A stretch of 64,000 nucleotides of DNA from assembly GCA_022814615.1 (NCBI GenBank), contig JAKLNE010000091.1:20382-84381 (forward strand). Direction: 5' to 3'. The notes under the pieces were generated by a model. The model had not been told where the DNA came from. It saw nothing but the letters and a program-made list of their open reading frames with translations, and ran no database searches. Position numbers and translations under genes: made by a program. Source of the stretch: Waltergamsia citrina. Its lineage: Eukaryota; Ascomycota; Sordariomycetes; Hypocreales; Bionectriaceae. This document shows positions 11,371-23,585 of the stretch, piece after piece (within the stretch, counting starts at the first letter, position 1; every line of letters starts with the position of its first letter).

Positions 11371-11958
11371 ACGGGAGAAAATTGGCATATCATCCTCGCG
11401 AGATGCACGGAGTTGGTGGAAGACTTCATTACGATACCCATTGTATAAGCTACGGGGTGGACAGGCTGTATACTATTGTACAACAAAAAAGCACGGGACT
11501 GAAGCTATGCAAATTTTGAATGTATTAGTATTGCATCAACAATTCATCAGCAGTGATTATTGGATGGGGTCTTGCGCCTGTTAGCCACAGTGACTAGCAG
11601 ACTACAAGATAATTAATTATCCTTGTCTATCTCTATCCAGGCAGAGAAGAGAAAAGCGCTAACCCTCAAGGCTGCATTCAGATTACAGAAAAGAAAAAAA
11701 AAAAAAAAAAAGGGGGCAAAAAAAAAAAGGTATTAATCATTTTCAGGGATGGATATCCAAATCAATTTACCACCAATAAATAATCTAGTTAGAGCAACAC
11801 GGCGTGATAATATCTTTAGTCGTTGACTTGCCGGCGCGAAGTCGGAGGTGCTGATCCGGGCCGGATGACTTCACCAAAGAAAAAAAAAAGATCCCGGCCG
11901 AACTCACGTCTTCCCTCCCACGCGACACCACCACCAACATATCCTCCCAACCGCAACC
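11371..11958. other. Intergenic with two A runs
   Basis: Holds A-runs at 11694-11711 and 11718-11728 separated by a G-rich hexamer. It precedes the citrate carrier gene. No gene seen. Confidence 0.5.
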
Positions 11959-13128
11959 ATGGCGCCCACGTTGCCCCCGGATCCAGCTGATCCGTCCAAG
12001 AAGAAGGCGCCCAGTCCGCTGCGATCCATCATTGCTGGATCTACCGCTGGCGCAATTGAAATTGGTGAGCTCGTACTTGGGTAACCTCGGCACTGACGTC
12101 GGACCTCCATTGCTAACTATACGACTTTGTTATAGCCATCACATATCCCGCCGAATGTACGTCTTCGAGATTTCGATCAATACGAAGCTTTCCATTCACT
12201 CTCCAGCTACGACTTACTGACTAAATCAACCACAGTCGCCAAGACTCGCTCGCAGCTTAACAGACGGTTAGCCGAGGGTCAGAAACTGCCATGGCCGCCC
12301 TTTGGCAAACAATGGTACGCGGGCTGCACGACCCTCATCATCGGTAACTCTGCCAAGGCCGGTATTCGTACGTACTAAGCTCCAAACTACTGGGACTGGG
12401 GAAATTAGGTCACTGATGGGAGTAGGATTCGTCGCCTTCGACCAGTATAAGCGCATGCTCGCCGACGCCGACGGAAAGCTCACAGGTCCACGGACGGTGC
12501 TGGCTGGCTTTGGAGCCGGTGTGACCGAGTCGCTGCTAGCTGTGACTCCTACTGAGAGTATCAAGACAACTCTGTACGGCCCTTCAACCTTCCTCCTTCG
12601 GTCCAACGGGCTAACCCCATCTCTAGTATCGACGACCGCAAGTCCGCCAAACCCCGACTACGAGGCTTCATCCACGCCGTCCCCATTATTGCTCGCGAAC
12701 GAGGCATCGCCGGTTTCTTCCAAGGCTTCGTGCCCACCACCCTCCGCCAATCCGCCAACAGCGCCGTCCGCTTCGGCTCCTACACCTCTCTACGACAACT
12801 AGCCGAGTCGTGGATCGCACCAGGGGAGAAGCTCGGCACAGTAGCAACTTTTACGATTGGAGGACTCGCTGGGTTGGTTACTGTCGCGGTGACGCAGCCG
12901 CTGGATACGGTCAAGACGCGTATGCAGAGTATCGAGGCGAAGCAGGTGTATGGGAACACGTTCCGGTGTGCAGCGCAGATTTTCAAGAATGAGGGGATCA
13001 AGACTTTCTGGAGCGGAGCGCTGCCGAGGTTGGCGAGGTTGGTGATGAGTGGTGGGATTGTGTTTACCATGTATGAGAAGAGTATGGAGTTGATGAACAA
13101 TCTGGATCCGGAGATGAAGTACATATAG
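11959..13128 (+). CDS. CTP1: Mitochondrial tricarboxylate (citrate) carrier
   Basis: Five exons: 11959-12064, 12136-12156, 12236-12367, 12426-12573 and 12627-13128, giving 302 aa, typical of mitochondrial carriers. Three repeats each contain the signature P-x-(D/E)-x-x-(K/R): YPAEFAKTR near residue 45, TPTESIKTT in repeat two, and QPLDTVKTRMQ in repeat three. Each pairs with a second helix, including QGFVPTTLRQSANSAVRFGS, a block diagnostic of the citrate subfamily. Established: Ctp1-type carriers sit in the inner mitochondrial membrane and exchange citrate for malate or other tricarboxylates. They supply cytosolic acetyl-CoA. The 21-nt second exon codes for the YPAE part of repeat one and could be missed by automatic gene finding. 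Confidence 0.95.
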
Positions 13129-13517
13129 AGTGGATGGGTAGCAGCATTACATGGAATAGACATACCCGAAGAAACATTTCTTGCCCACAAAAAATACCGT
13201 TTGACAGTGGAAGGCTTATAATAGTGTGGGGATTTGAGGCGATTAAGTTGGTGTGCAGAGTTTTGAGGTTTTAACCCCAAGACGGCTATTATACAACATC
13301 TATAGTTCTTCTTTATTACTTTCATCTTACGTTAGAAGACCTGCCATCTGCCTTAAATATTAGACCACGTTAAAGTGTATAGAACTCCCCATATATTGTT
13401 CGAAAATCCTATCTCAGGAAATAAGTATTATCTAGGGTAGGTAAGTATTATAGTCCTTTCTTAACCTCCCCGCTGACCTTGTTTACTTTGAGTGTTCCTT
13501 ATCTTTTCTAAAGGGGT
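13129..13517. other. Convergent 3' spacer
   Basis: Lies between the 3' ends of the citrate carrier and the DUF7580-like gene. No gene recognised. Confidence 0.5.
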
Positions 13518-15469
13518 TTACCGGGCCATGCTAGCTCGGAGTCCCTTGATCCCTTCTTCCATACTTTTAAACACTTCTATGACGTCCTCCACAAAGCTCC
13601 CTTGCAGCTGTTCGTTGCCTAGGTCGCATCCTCCGGATCCAAACTGGCATTTCACACACTGAAAGACAACCCGGGTATACTTAGGGCCCATTTGCCGAAC
13701 AAGTTGTGGGCCCCTGGCCAGTAGTTTAGCAGCATAGTAGTCGCATTGCTGGTGCAAAGGAAGCGTATCGATTATTTCTGAGCGGAGTGAAGCCCATGGC
13801 TTTACGTATCCAATCTCTAGAAGCGCTACCCCGAGGCTGAATAGTTGTTCGTTAGGCACAGGATATAAGTTATCAAAGACTGTATCGTCCTGAGCTTCAG
13901 AAAGGTATGCTGGCTCTTTGCCTTTACTCCCTCGAAGGCTTCCAAACTTAGAGGTAATATAAGGTAGGTGCTCTATGTTGTTGACATAGCTAGTTGCCTC
14001 GTTCTGGGTGCAAAAGAAAGATATATCATTTGTTCCCCATCTTTCGGGAAGCCATGGTGTTCCATTAAATTGCAGAGTAATATCCGCTAAGGACCGCGCT
14101 AGCCTAATCGTCTGTGATCGAGGAAAAATAGGAGGTAAAGAGATAGACGAGGTAGAGATGATATTCGAGAGGTTTTTTGGCTGGCCTCTAATAGCGTCAT
14201 CGGCCGATGGCGTGAGAAAAAGCTGGTTGCATTGGTCCTGAAGATATCCGAGGCATGTCCTCGTTGCATTCAAGGGCTGCCGTTGCTCGAAGTAGCTGCA
14301 GAGGTCGCCTACTAGATCCAGATTAATAATATCATTGTCAGTGGGCTTACTAGAATTATCCTGGGCTTGACCTGCGTCAAGTTCCGAGATGTTAATTGGA
14401 GTATTAGTATGGAACTGAATCGAGTTGCGAGGCTTTTTTAGTCTTTTTCTCGCGGGAAGTGCTTGAGGGCTAGGGAGTATTCCCTCGACGCCTTGCTCGA
14501 GCCGACTAGTAAAGTCGCAGACCCAGTTAGGCGAAGTGCCGTCAGAATGCTCTCTTTGGGCTTCGCATTGCAGAGACAAACTTGAATTGTAGCATCTCTC
14601 ATGAACCACTTCGAATAGCAAGTGCTTCTGTATCGCGAGCTTTGTGAACGTAGTGATAACGACACTGAGGCTCACATCACTGTCTTTTCCTTTACTGAAA
14701 TCGTCTTTGCTTGAAACACGGATTATGTGATAGTCGTGGTCTGTACAATACCATTTCTCGGTGATTGCTTGGTAGAGACCAATAGATGCATGCTGTACCT
14801 TTTTGTGCTCTTTCGATTCAGCCTTCGAGTAAGTGTGAATCTTAGTCTGGGTTGGGTAACCAGGTTTAGTGTTATCTCCGTGGTTCGTACTGTTTAGGAT
14901 GTCGGATATGCCCTTGCTCACGTCCGTAAAAACAGCGATAAGCTTATATATCTCTTCTATAGAGTTTCGGATTTTCTTTTTGCGAATAATCAAGCGTATT
15001 TTCCCTGTATGAAAACTCGCTTTTGACTGCGGGAACTGATATTGAAGAGATATTAGCCTTAGCCTAGCTACCATCAGAGCTATAGTCTAACCTTTGAAAG
15101 GATAGCTGAAATAGAGCGCAATTTGCCTTGGATATAGATAAGGTTCTCGTAACACGAATAAAGCAAGTCTTTCAACATAGACCCCGGACAACCAGCTTGC
15201 GGATCGTCAATGATATCAGTAGGAGAAGACATCAGGGTAATTGCGATTTCGTTCTTATGCCATTCGATAACAGCGCTAAGCTGCCTGGCTCGGAGGCGAA
15301 AAAGGGTCTTTTGTGTATGCAGCAGGGATCGAATCTCCCCTAGGTTCTCCTTGAAACCATAACTACTTAGACCCGTAAATCCATGGGCAATCGAATCAGC
15401 ACGGTCATATAGCTCGAGGACGAGGGGAATTGCTGAAAGCACAACGCCCGCAATTTCAAAGCCACTCAT
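13518..15469 (-). CDS. DUF7580-like fungal protein with degenerate kinase-like C-terminus
   Basis: Two exons: 15469-15092 and 15035-13518, giving 631 aa. The 56-nt intron is phase 0. Without it the frame appears broken after residue 126, so it should be checked. The N-terminus (MSGFEIAGVVLSAIPLVLEL) matches the start of fungal DUF7580 proteins, whose N-terminal helical region is related to HeLo-type domains. The C-terminal part has remnants of a kinase C-lobe: LADITLQF, an LPYITSKFGSLRG-type segment, and NEQLFSLGVALLEIGY. No catalytic HRD or DFG can be seen, so a pseudokinase fold is inferred. Established: such proteins are abundant and variable in filamentous ascomycetes and sometimes accompany NLR-type incompatibility genes. 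No biochemical role is known. It is divergent from the gene starting at 16047. Confidence 0.75.
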
Positions 15470-16046
15470 TGAGACTCAGGTTCGTGTTTATTCGACGCGA
15501 TGATCAAATAAAGATAGTTTCGTCCTAGTAGGAGTATCTAGTTTGTCTCCGCTCGACAGAAGCGGAGAACGCGGCCGCTTGCGTCAGAGTACATATCACT
15601 TACACTTTCAACTGATTGGGCGTTGTTTACCTCAGCATGACGTGGTATTTGTACAACGGATGGAATGACGCATTGCGGCATGGACGTTAGAGCAATTAAA
15701 AACGCGAGTATTTAGATAAGTCCAGGGCCGTCCCTTAATAATAGGACTCGTATTGCTCGTTTCACCATTACAAAACCACTTAAATAGACTCCAGGGCTTA
15801 AACACTCTCGCTCACCCGGACGAGGAAGATCGTCTGATTCAAATGAGTTTGTTTGATCTCACGCCGCTCAAGTATTGTTTTATTTCTAAACCCTAGAATA
15901 GTAGTTTTGACTGCCGGGTCAAAGCCTCGGCCGAGCTCCCTGAATACTTTCCTAGAGCGTCTCTGAAGTCGGAAGAACACAGCACCTCGAACTCGAGAAA
16001 AAGGGGCGTGGGAATCAAAAGTTTCCAGAAAACCAAATTAATAAGC
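15470..16046. promoter_or_regulatory. Divergent promoter of the DUF7580-like and helical-domain genes
   Basis: This 577-nt region separates two genes transcribed away from each other. No clear motif beyond AT-rich patches. Confidence 0.45.
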
Positions 16047-17162
16047 ATGACTTCGACCGGGCAAGGGCTTTCGGAGCTACCATCACACACAGAGGAAGAT
16101 CCTGTGGCATATACACAAGAAGTTCCTTTAGCACAAACGCCCGAAAACCCTTCAATAGACAGCTTTGAAGAGCTCCTAAGAACTGGCTTTGACCAGTTTC
16201 TAACATTGTTCACGAATGCAGTGAGAGGCGTGGCTCAAGAAAATCCTCCTAAACTTGCTCGAGCACACGTTAATACTTTACAAAACGAGCTGGAGCGCTT
16301 CTATTTATGGGGACATGAACTCTCAGGATACTCCTTGGTCGCCTACCCAATATACTTAAAGGATATTGATTTATCTATCTTAGCCCGACTCTACGAATTT
16401 GGGACTGTACTGACAGGTGCGATATTACCGACGATAACAAAGCTCCGCACTTCGTCTGAGCCGCCCTTCAAGCCGGCCGGTAAGACCTCCGCTGAAGACA
16501 CACTGGAAGCTATGCTGCAATACCTCAGATACAGAGGCGAAGAGCCTATCGACTATAGGTCTTTCGTTGGGTCAAAAAACTCTGTTGCGGATCTAAAAGC
16601 TGCAATGGAGAATTTACAAACTCTGATTGACTGCTTAATGGACTTAGGCTCGGCTTCTCTTAACCAATTTCAAGCGAGTTTCCCAAGAGACTCAAATCCT
16701 GAAGAATATACAATATCTCACCTGAGTCTTCAACGCTCTATATCATCATCGTCTCACGGTGGTAGACAGTTGTGCGGGTCTATAGAACAAGTCTCTATTC
16801 CTGCTGAGCAGCAAGCCTGCTCAGGTAAGGATGCTATTGACCACGTATTTAAGACGACTGAATCAAGACCTGAATCGAGCTCGGCATCTGAGTCAAGTTG
16901 GGGTTCTAGGTCTCAAGCGTCGAGCTCGACATTTGCGTCATCAGCATCCGGGTCCCGGGGGAGCACTACATCTGGCTCTATATCTCGCTCTAGTTCAGCT
17001 TCTACCACCTACCGCAACCATGGTGGTTCTTCTTCTTCGCATGCTCCTCAGGTGAAAACCACCCAAAATCCAAAGAGAAGAGACGTTGTACTCATTCCCC
17101 ACGGAGCAACGGATTCCCTCCCACCTATTCAGGAGGATCCAAGCGCAAGAAAGACCAGCTGA
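16047..17162 (+). CDS. Fungal helical-domain protein with Ser-rich tail
   Basis: Single exon. The preferred start at 16047 (MTSTGQGLSEL) gives 371 aa; an in-frame ATG at 16008 would add 13 residues. Residues ~40-215 are predicted helical (FEELLRTGFDQFLTLF, LQNELERFYLWGHELSG, LSILARLYEFGTVLTG, DLKAAMENLQTLIDCLMDLG). This resembles the N-terminal helical region of large fungal proteins that go on to C2H2 fingers, with the 'LW' motif after a conserved helix. Here no zinc finger follows. The remaining ~130 residues are Ser-rich, ending in a basic segment (NPKRRDVVLIPHG). Function is unknown. The head-to-head arrangement with the DUF7580-like gene suggests the two could be co-regulated. Confidence 0.6.
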   Translation: MTSTGQGLSELPSHTEEDPVAYTQEVPLAQTPENPSIDSFEELLRTGFDQFLTLFTNAVRGVAQENPPKLARAHVNTLQNELERFYLWGHELSGYSLVAYPIYLKDIDLSILARLYEFGTVLTGAILPTITKLRTSSEPPFKPAGKTSAEDTLEAMLQYLRYRGEEPIDYRSFVGSKNSVADLKAAMENLQTLIDCLMDLGSASLNQFQASFPRDSNPEEYTISHLSLQRSISSSSHGGRQLCGSIEQVSIPAEQQACSGKDAIDHVFKTTESRPESSSASESSWGSRSQASSSTFASSASGSRGSTTSGSISRSSSASTTYRNHGGSSSSHAPQVKTTQNPKRRDVVLIPHGATDSLPPIQEDPSARKTS

Positions 17163-17641
17163 GGAACAAGCTAGTAGCTCTGAGAAAAAAGCTTTATAAG
17201 ACTGCGTTATAACTTCAAAGCTATTTATTGTCGCTTTGTCGCTGAGGTAGCAGTTGATTTTTATCCTGGAGTTTTTTATCATCATCGCGAGAAGCTCTCA
17301 TTTATCAAAGTGCGAGTCCGCTGGTGGCTATCGGCCTACAGCTCAAATTGAGGCGAAGGACCAGTCCCCACAACGGAGCGGCTGCCTCCGCGTTGTGGCC
17401 GGCGCCTCACCCTTTTAAGCTGCGATCTTGAAATTTCTCCGTCTATATGAGCCCAGGTTCTTGATTCCAGCACGCTTGGCTAGCTCCGTTACTTTATATG
17501 GTCGCACGTACAAATTTCCGCGTTGGCACCGCCAAGAAGTCGCCTAGTATAAAGAGGGTATCTCGGTCCTCGTGGTGGCCTCACATTGCAAGGCATGAGT
17601 AATTGGAGGCCCTTCCGATCGAACCTATTCCCTTGTTCAAA
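17163..17641 (+). promoter_or_regulatory. Upstream region of mannanase with TATA-like element
   Basis: TATAAAG lies at 17548-17554, about 90 nt before the ATG at 17642. No gene seen in the rest of the interval. Confidence 0.5.
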
Positions 17642-19200
17642 ATGCTAAAGTCAATCGCTTTTTGCGCTCAGATCGCATTCGCACTCGCTGCGCCGTGGCG
17701 AAGACAGGCCCCAAATGACACTGTCCTGTTTTTCGAAGCCGAAGATGCCGTCTTGTCGGGGAACACGGCCGTGCTGACCGAGTTAGAAGGGTTCAGTGGT
17801 AAGTACGACGCAGGATTTGGCACAGCGGGCTCTTTATCATCGATACAATGAACAGTCTACTAACAATGGTAAAGGAGACGGCTACGTGGGAGGATTTGAA
17901 GCGGAGGGTGACAGCATCACCTTCACCGTTGAGAGCGATGGCCAAGCTCTTTACGATTTGAGCATAATCTACGCGGGAATATACGGCGACAAGGTCACTT
18001 CGGTTAGACTCAACAACGGTGCCAACGAGGAGGTCTCTCTCCCTGAGACAGAAGCATTTGAGACCGTCGCTGGCGGACAGGTTCTTCTGGAGGCGGGCGA
18101 GAATACAATCGACATTCTTAGCAATTGGGGATGGTACCTCATCGATGCTATTTCACTGACCCCGACTGCTACGCGCCCTCCTCATGATATTACCGACTCC
18201 CTCGTCAACCCTAGCGCGGACTCCAGTGCCAATGCTCTCTACACTTTTCTTAAGGAGAATTACGGACAGCACATTCTTTCTGGGCAGCAAGAGCTTGAGT
18301 GGGCCGAATGGGTTGAGGAACAGGTCGGCAAGGCGCCAGCCATCCTTGGCCTTGACATGATGGACTACTCGCCGTCACGTGTAGAATATCAAGGCGATAT
18401 TGCCGTTGCAGTTGAAGAAGGTATTGAGTACGACGATCGTGGCGGTATTCTCACTTACTGCTGGCATTGGAACGCCCCTGTCGGTCTGTACGATACGGAT
18501 GAGCAGCCGTGGTACAGAGGATTCTATACAGAAGCTACCGACTTCAACATCGCCACGGCTCTTGAGAACCCGGAGAACAACGCCAACTACACGCTTCTCA
18601 TCCGAGATATTGATGCGATTGCCGAGGAACTTCTCCGCCTGCAGGAGCAGAACATCCCAGTTCTGTGGCGCCCACTCCACGAGGCCGAGGGCGCTTGGTT
18701 CTGGTGGGGTGCTCAGGGGCCTGAGCCAGCCATCGAGCTCTGGAACATCATGTACGACCGCATGACCAACTACCACGGTCTGAACAACTTGATCTGGGTC
18801 TGGAACTCGGCTGATGCTGATTGGTACCCTGGTGACGATGTTGTCGACATTATCAGCGCAGATGTTTACAGCGAGGGCAACGGCCCCATGTCGTCACTGT
18901 ACAACCAGCTCATCGATGTTGTTGACGACCAGAAGATTATTGCGGCTACGGAAGTCGGTTCTGCGCCGCTTCCGGATCAGCTTGAACTGTATGAGGCACA
19001 CTGGTCCTGGTTCTGTGTCTGGGGGGACACTTTTATCAATGATCCTGCATGGAATAGCCCTGAAGTCCTCGATGAAGTGAGTGCAACCTCCAACTACTGA
19101 AATACAATTCTTGGACAATCGCTAATGAGATTAGATTTACAACTCCGACTACACCTTGACCCTGGATGAAATTCAAGGGTGGAGGGATGGAGGCTCTTAG
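17642..19200 (+). CDS. Secreted endo-1,4-beta-mannanase, CBM35-GH26
   Basis: Three exons: 17642-17798, 17875-19076 and 19135-19200, giving 474 aa. A signal peptide (MLKSIAFCAQIAFALAAP) and a dibasic site come first. A CBM35-type carbohydrate-binding module occupies ~25-150 (FFEAEDAVLSGN, SGDGYVGGF across the first junction, NWGWYLIDAISL). The GH26 catalytic domain runs to the end (HILSGQQELEW, GILTYCWHWNAP, VLWRPLHEAEGAWFWWG, LIWVWNS). The acid/base Glu is ~E322 in PLHEAEG and the nucleophile ~E412 in ATEVGS, by family position. Established: GH26 enzymes cleave beta-1,4-mannan, galactomannan and glucomannan, and are secreted for plant-biomass use. The last exon is 21 codons after a 58-nt intron. 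Without it the frame would run into a stop soon after LDE. Confidence 0.95.
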
Positions 19201-19927
19201 GTATCGTATTGGTGCAACTGGCAGGTAACCGATCTATTATCTCAAACACCTTAAGGTTAGATATTGCACATACAATGCGAAGTGTTGATATCACTGTTAC
19301 CTAGACAGCTATGTTTGTAGTGCTCTAAAGTCCTAGATGAGGAGTACCACTGCTACCCAACCCTGAAGCAACGTCTGGTAGAAGGAAGGTAGTGCCCGGC
19401 AATGCTTAGATTGAATGCTTCAGTCTAAAGTAACAGGCTAGTAGTCTGATTCCTTTTACCTTCAGCTTACTGGTCAATGAATTCCTATAGTTTTACATTA
19501 TTGCTGCTGATAGACCTTAGTCCCAAGAAAGAGTTAGAATGACATTTCAAGAACCCCGGGCATTCTTGTAGATATTGTGGCGCAGTTCCACGGACAGCTA
19601 ATCTTGAATCAGTCTTACTACGAATCACCATAACATCCGAAGCCGATATATTGTTGTACAGCATATAGATAGGCCGATCTCATTATGATGCGAGTTGTAA
19701 ATAAGCATCTTGTCCTTATTAACCCAGATGTGGCCCTGTCCGCAAGGAAAAGAAATTTCAATCTTTTTTATGCGTCAGAAAAAAATTATTATATTGAGTA
19801 TCCAATGTAAGAAAATCAACGATCTCGCCATATCTGTTACAATCGCATCCAACTCATAAGTAAATGCCTTTCAGGGACGTTGGCTAATTCTATTTCGCTC
19901 CCCGTCACACCAATCCTTACTCTGGCG
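19201..19927. other. Convergent 3' spacer
   Basis: A 727-nt spacer between the mannanase and the Zn2Cys6 regulator. AT-rich in places; no gene seen. Confidence 0.5.
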
Positions 19928-21076
19928 TTATGCGCCAAATAAGGCGCATTCTGACATCAACACATCAAACAACGAGATTCCTCCATCTGTAGCTGATGAG
20001 GGCACTGAAGAAGCCGATGGCGTGTGATTGCCTTCTGATGCTGATAAAATATCTTTACCGGCATTCTTGGGGACGGCACTTGACTCTGAGGCAGCTTCAA
20101 GCTGCTTTCCGATAAGACTCAAGGATGAATTTTGGCACAGATCGCTCGGTTCATTTCCTCTCCGAACCTCCTTATTCGGTTCCAAGCTCTTGCATTCTCG
20201 CATGCGAGACTTCGGATAGTGGCCGGACTTAGTCCAGCAATGGTCCGGGTTTGGTGAAGAGGTGGAGCCATCTCGCACATTTCGTGGAAGAAACTCGTCT
20301 GCTACGAATGGGTTCTTTATATCGTAGATGTTCGTCGGCGTGTTTCCGCCGCTGGAGACTGGTGGGCTATGTTTACCATCACTCAGCTCCGGTAGAGTGT
20401 CGGAATCACCACTAGTTGTATGAGTCGAGCAAGGAGAAGCCAGATTGTATTCGTATCTTTGTACAGAAGAGGTCCTTGGAGAAGTTGATTTGTCGCCTTT
20501 ACCTTCGTTTTGAAAGGGCTTCGATGGATCAATGGTCATCAGAAGGCCATGTAGGTCAATTGGGAAGTCCTCCGTCTGTGCCATCCGACCTGCACTGAAG
20601 TTTAGTCCCACTTTCATAACACCGATCCAAGCAGCTCGGGCATCCTCTTGCTCCGAGTTCCTGTAATGAAGCCTGATGTTCGGGCTTTCTAAAGGACGAT
20701 CGCTCGGAATTCTGGGCGATTGAGCAGCTTCTTGAGAATTTCCGGAACGAATTGCTCTGTCGATGGAAAACGAGTTAGTCCCTTAATATATTAGAATTGT
20801 TGAAAGTTCAATTTTACCGAAGCATCTTTCTCTCATTAACAACGCATGTTTTGCTATCTAAGTAGCAATTTACACACGGTGTACCTCGATGAACAACATC
20901 GCATCGTACTTTACGTGCCCGGCATGACAAACATGCCCTGTCAATATTGTTAGTGATTAATGTAAGGAATCCCGTATCAACATCCAGTTTGATGACACAT
21001 ACAATTGTGATCTTTTGCGAGACGAGATCAAGTTCTTTGTCTGAGGACGTTCTTTACGTGGTACATCGGACGACAT
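19928..21076 (-). CDS. Zn(II)2Cys6 transcription factor, short form
   Basis: Three exons: 21076-21003, 20937-20818 and 20756-19928, giving 340 aa. The zinc cluster is CX2CX6CX8CX2CX6C (CLSCRARKVRC, then TPCVNCYLDSKTC), at about residues 26-57. It straddles the first intron, so the DNA-binding domain is invisible in any single reading frame. After it come polar, Ser/Pro-rich sequences and a short C-terminal hydrophobic block (DGGISLFDVLMSECALFG) that could be an activation segment. There is no fungal-specific middle-homology domain, which makes it shorter than typical members. Established: the family are nuclear regulators binding CGG-type sites. Inference: it may regulate the neighbouring MFS transporter and acyl-CoA genes. 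Its upstream region contains TGACCC and GGGTCA halves spaced by 8 nt. Confidence 0.85.
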
Positions 21077-21746
21077 TTTGACAGTTCTTTAAGGGAAGTA
21101 AATTCAAGAAGATAGGTAAGTGTAACTTTTAGCAAACGAATTGATCGAGAGCTCCGGGTCTTGCCATTGGCCAGAGTATCATCAGACGTATACATGGATA
21201 TAATTCAATCACATATGGAGCCGCATATTCGTCAGGCTATGAGCTCTCAGTCGTATCTCGCAGTGAATACATGGTTTCCTGCGGACTCTTCTTGCGGCGA
21301 CGTTCAGTGACCCGCCGGAGTGGGTCAGCCAGGGACTTGTCACTTACAAAATCGCCGAAAAACAGCGCGAAAAGACCGGAACGAAGCTATCAATCAGCTA
21401 GTGTCGGCGGGGGCAAACTGGGATCACACAGAGCCTTGTAGCTAGAAGTCTATGGGAATACACCAATAAGAAGTTCGAAAGACAAAGTTTCTTCTGTAAT
21501 CTTCTTCCTACATTAATGCGGACAGGACAAATTATCTCTCCTGCGTTGGGGGTTGAGGACCTTCGTTAGAATGATCTGCTTCACACACCCCCTTTCCGTC
21601 GCATAGGATACTCATCGAATCTTAAGAGGTGGGGTGGAATTTTCGTTTATTTAAGACTGTTTTATTTTAAATAGAAGCCCCTAAGGCTTTCCATACTTTG
21701 CTAGACTGCAAAAGACTTGCAAATAGAATAGTTACCTCGAGACCGC
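21077..21746 (-). promoter_or_regulatory. Upstream region of the short Zn2Cys6 gene with inverted repeat
   Basis: The 670 nt lie between the regulator start and the end of the MFS gene upstream of it on the same strand. TGACCC at 21308-21313 and GGGTCA at 21322-21327 form an inverted repeat with an 8-nt spacer. No gene seen. Confidence 0.4.
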
Positions 21747-23585
21747 TCACAGTTTATACCTGAAGAGTGGGGATCGGTCGTCCAAGTTCTCCAACTCATC
21801 TTGAGTGTACTTAGCCCGAACCTCTTCCTCGCTGATTTTGTCGCGCTTGTTGTTGAGGTATTTGTACACAACTTCTAGGATAAGAACCGAAACAGCGCCT
21901 AACCCCGCAACTCCTAGCGAGGTTCCGTAGCCCGTAGGATACTTGGGTGATTCACGCTCGAGGAAGATGTAGCTTCCAATGATACCACCCAGGCTACCAA
22001 TCATAACCATAGACGCAACTCCCATTGCACGCTTGCGGGCACCCAAATTGTTGACTGTCCACGTGCTGACACCCGGAGGAATAGGATAGAGACCGGCGCA
22101 AGCCACATGGATGGCAAAGTAGCAGAGGGCAACGTTGTTTGAAATTTCTCCAGCCTTAGAAACCAAAATGGAGTAGGCAATGATAAGTAGAGTCTGCGCT
22201 GTAAGCACAAAGGGTGCTCTCCAAGTGAACTTATCGGCAAACAGGGCCATGATCAAACCCGAGATAGCGCCGACAGTGTAGGGCCTTGGACATTGTCAGT
22301 CTGACCCACGGAATACAAACAGTTCAATACTTACGGAATCGTCAAAAGTTGAGCATTAGCCGAAGAAAAGCCCATGGTCTTGATAATTTGAGGCATGGTG
22401 AATTTCATGGCGTAGTTAGGGACGGTGTTGGACATGAAAGCCAGCCCAAAGAGCCAGAGCTGCCAGTCCCCGAGAACTTTCCAAAGGGTTTGGGCCTCTT
22501 CCTTGCGGGTACGTTGGATCTTCTTGCCACGGTATTTCTCGTGGTTGATTTCTAAGAAGCGGACCTCGTCGGGCTTAAGCCACGATTTGGAAAGGGAAGC
22601 GGAGTCGGGAAGAAGCCAGAAAGCTAAGGCACCGCAGACAACAGAGCCAAGACCTTCAAGGATAAAGATCCAGCGCCAGCCTTCATAACCACCGACTCCA
22701 TCCATTTTAGCGATCAAATAGGCAAGAAGTCCCGAGAAGGCACCGGATATGGCACTGGCGCAATAGAAGATGGCAACTCGCAGTTGCGTCCTGTGTGGAG
22801 GATACCACTGTCCAACTAAGTAGTTGGCACCGGGGAAAAAGCCGGCTCTGTGATTAAAAGTTAGAAACTCTCAATTCTTCATAAGAAATTTGGTAAATGC
22901 CATACTCAAATACACCAAGAAGCACCCGAGTGGCGATAAGTGAACCGAAGTTGTTAACAACTCCAGTTAAAGTCATAATGATGCCCCAGCTAACGACAAG
23001 AAGACCGAGGTAGGTGGATGGTCTCTTAAACTTGCTGAGTATAAAATTGCTGGGGATTTCTTTACAAGTCAGCCCTTCGAATATGAGCAGTGACAAGTGG
23101 AGACACTTACCAAAGAGAAGATAAGGAACGAAGAAAATAGAGACAGCAACATTGTAATCCGTGCCCGACATATTCAGCGATTTCTCCATGCCCTCAATTT
23201 TCGCGTTTCCTGAGAACAGCAGTTAGCTTCGAGAGCCGACTTCATACGTACTCTAGCCCTGTGCTTACCAATATTAGCCCTATCAAGAAGGGCGAAAAGG
23301 TAAAGGACTGTTAGAGGTGGCACTAATCGCCAGTCGATCTGAACATGTAGTGGTTAACCAGTTTGAAAAGCATGGATATAAAGGGGAGGCAAAAGATACC
23401 TTGCGATAGATTGCATCGGCTTGCTTGTCTGTAAAGGTGTCAAGGAAAGCTTGGTCCTCGACAGAGATGCCACCTCCGGCAGTTCCAGCAGAGACAGCAT
23501 GCTCATCACGTTTCTCAGCAGTGTGAATGCTACCGCCTTTGGCAACATGCTCAGACTGAACCTTATCATCATTCTCAGCAGCCAT
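21747..23585 (-). CDS. MFS transporter, anion:cation symporter (Dal5/Tna1-like) family
   Basis: Six exons: 23585-23400, 23338-23269, 23209-23111, 23059-22906, 22847-22335 and 22284-21747, giving 519 aa. All five introns are 50-61 nt and in consistent phase. Family features are a long hydrophilic N-terminus, IDWRLVPPLTVLYLFALLDR then ANIGNAKIEGMEK, the loop FEIPSNFILSKF, and FEAGFFPGANYLVGQWYPP, typical of the fungal ACS family (allantoate, nicotinate, biotin and similar acids). About 12 hydrophobic segments are visible, and the C-terminus is charged. Established: these are plasma-membrane importers of small organic anions. Inference: its position between a Zn2Cys6 regulator and acetoacetyl-CoA synthetase suggests it imports the substrate of the adjacent acyl-CoA pathway. 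The actual substrate is unknown. Confidence 0.92.

Noticed and set aside
13518..15469. Frameshift in the DUF7580-like gene
   Set aside because: A 56-nt GT..AG intron at 15036-15091 restores the frame, so no lesion is needed.
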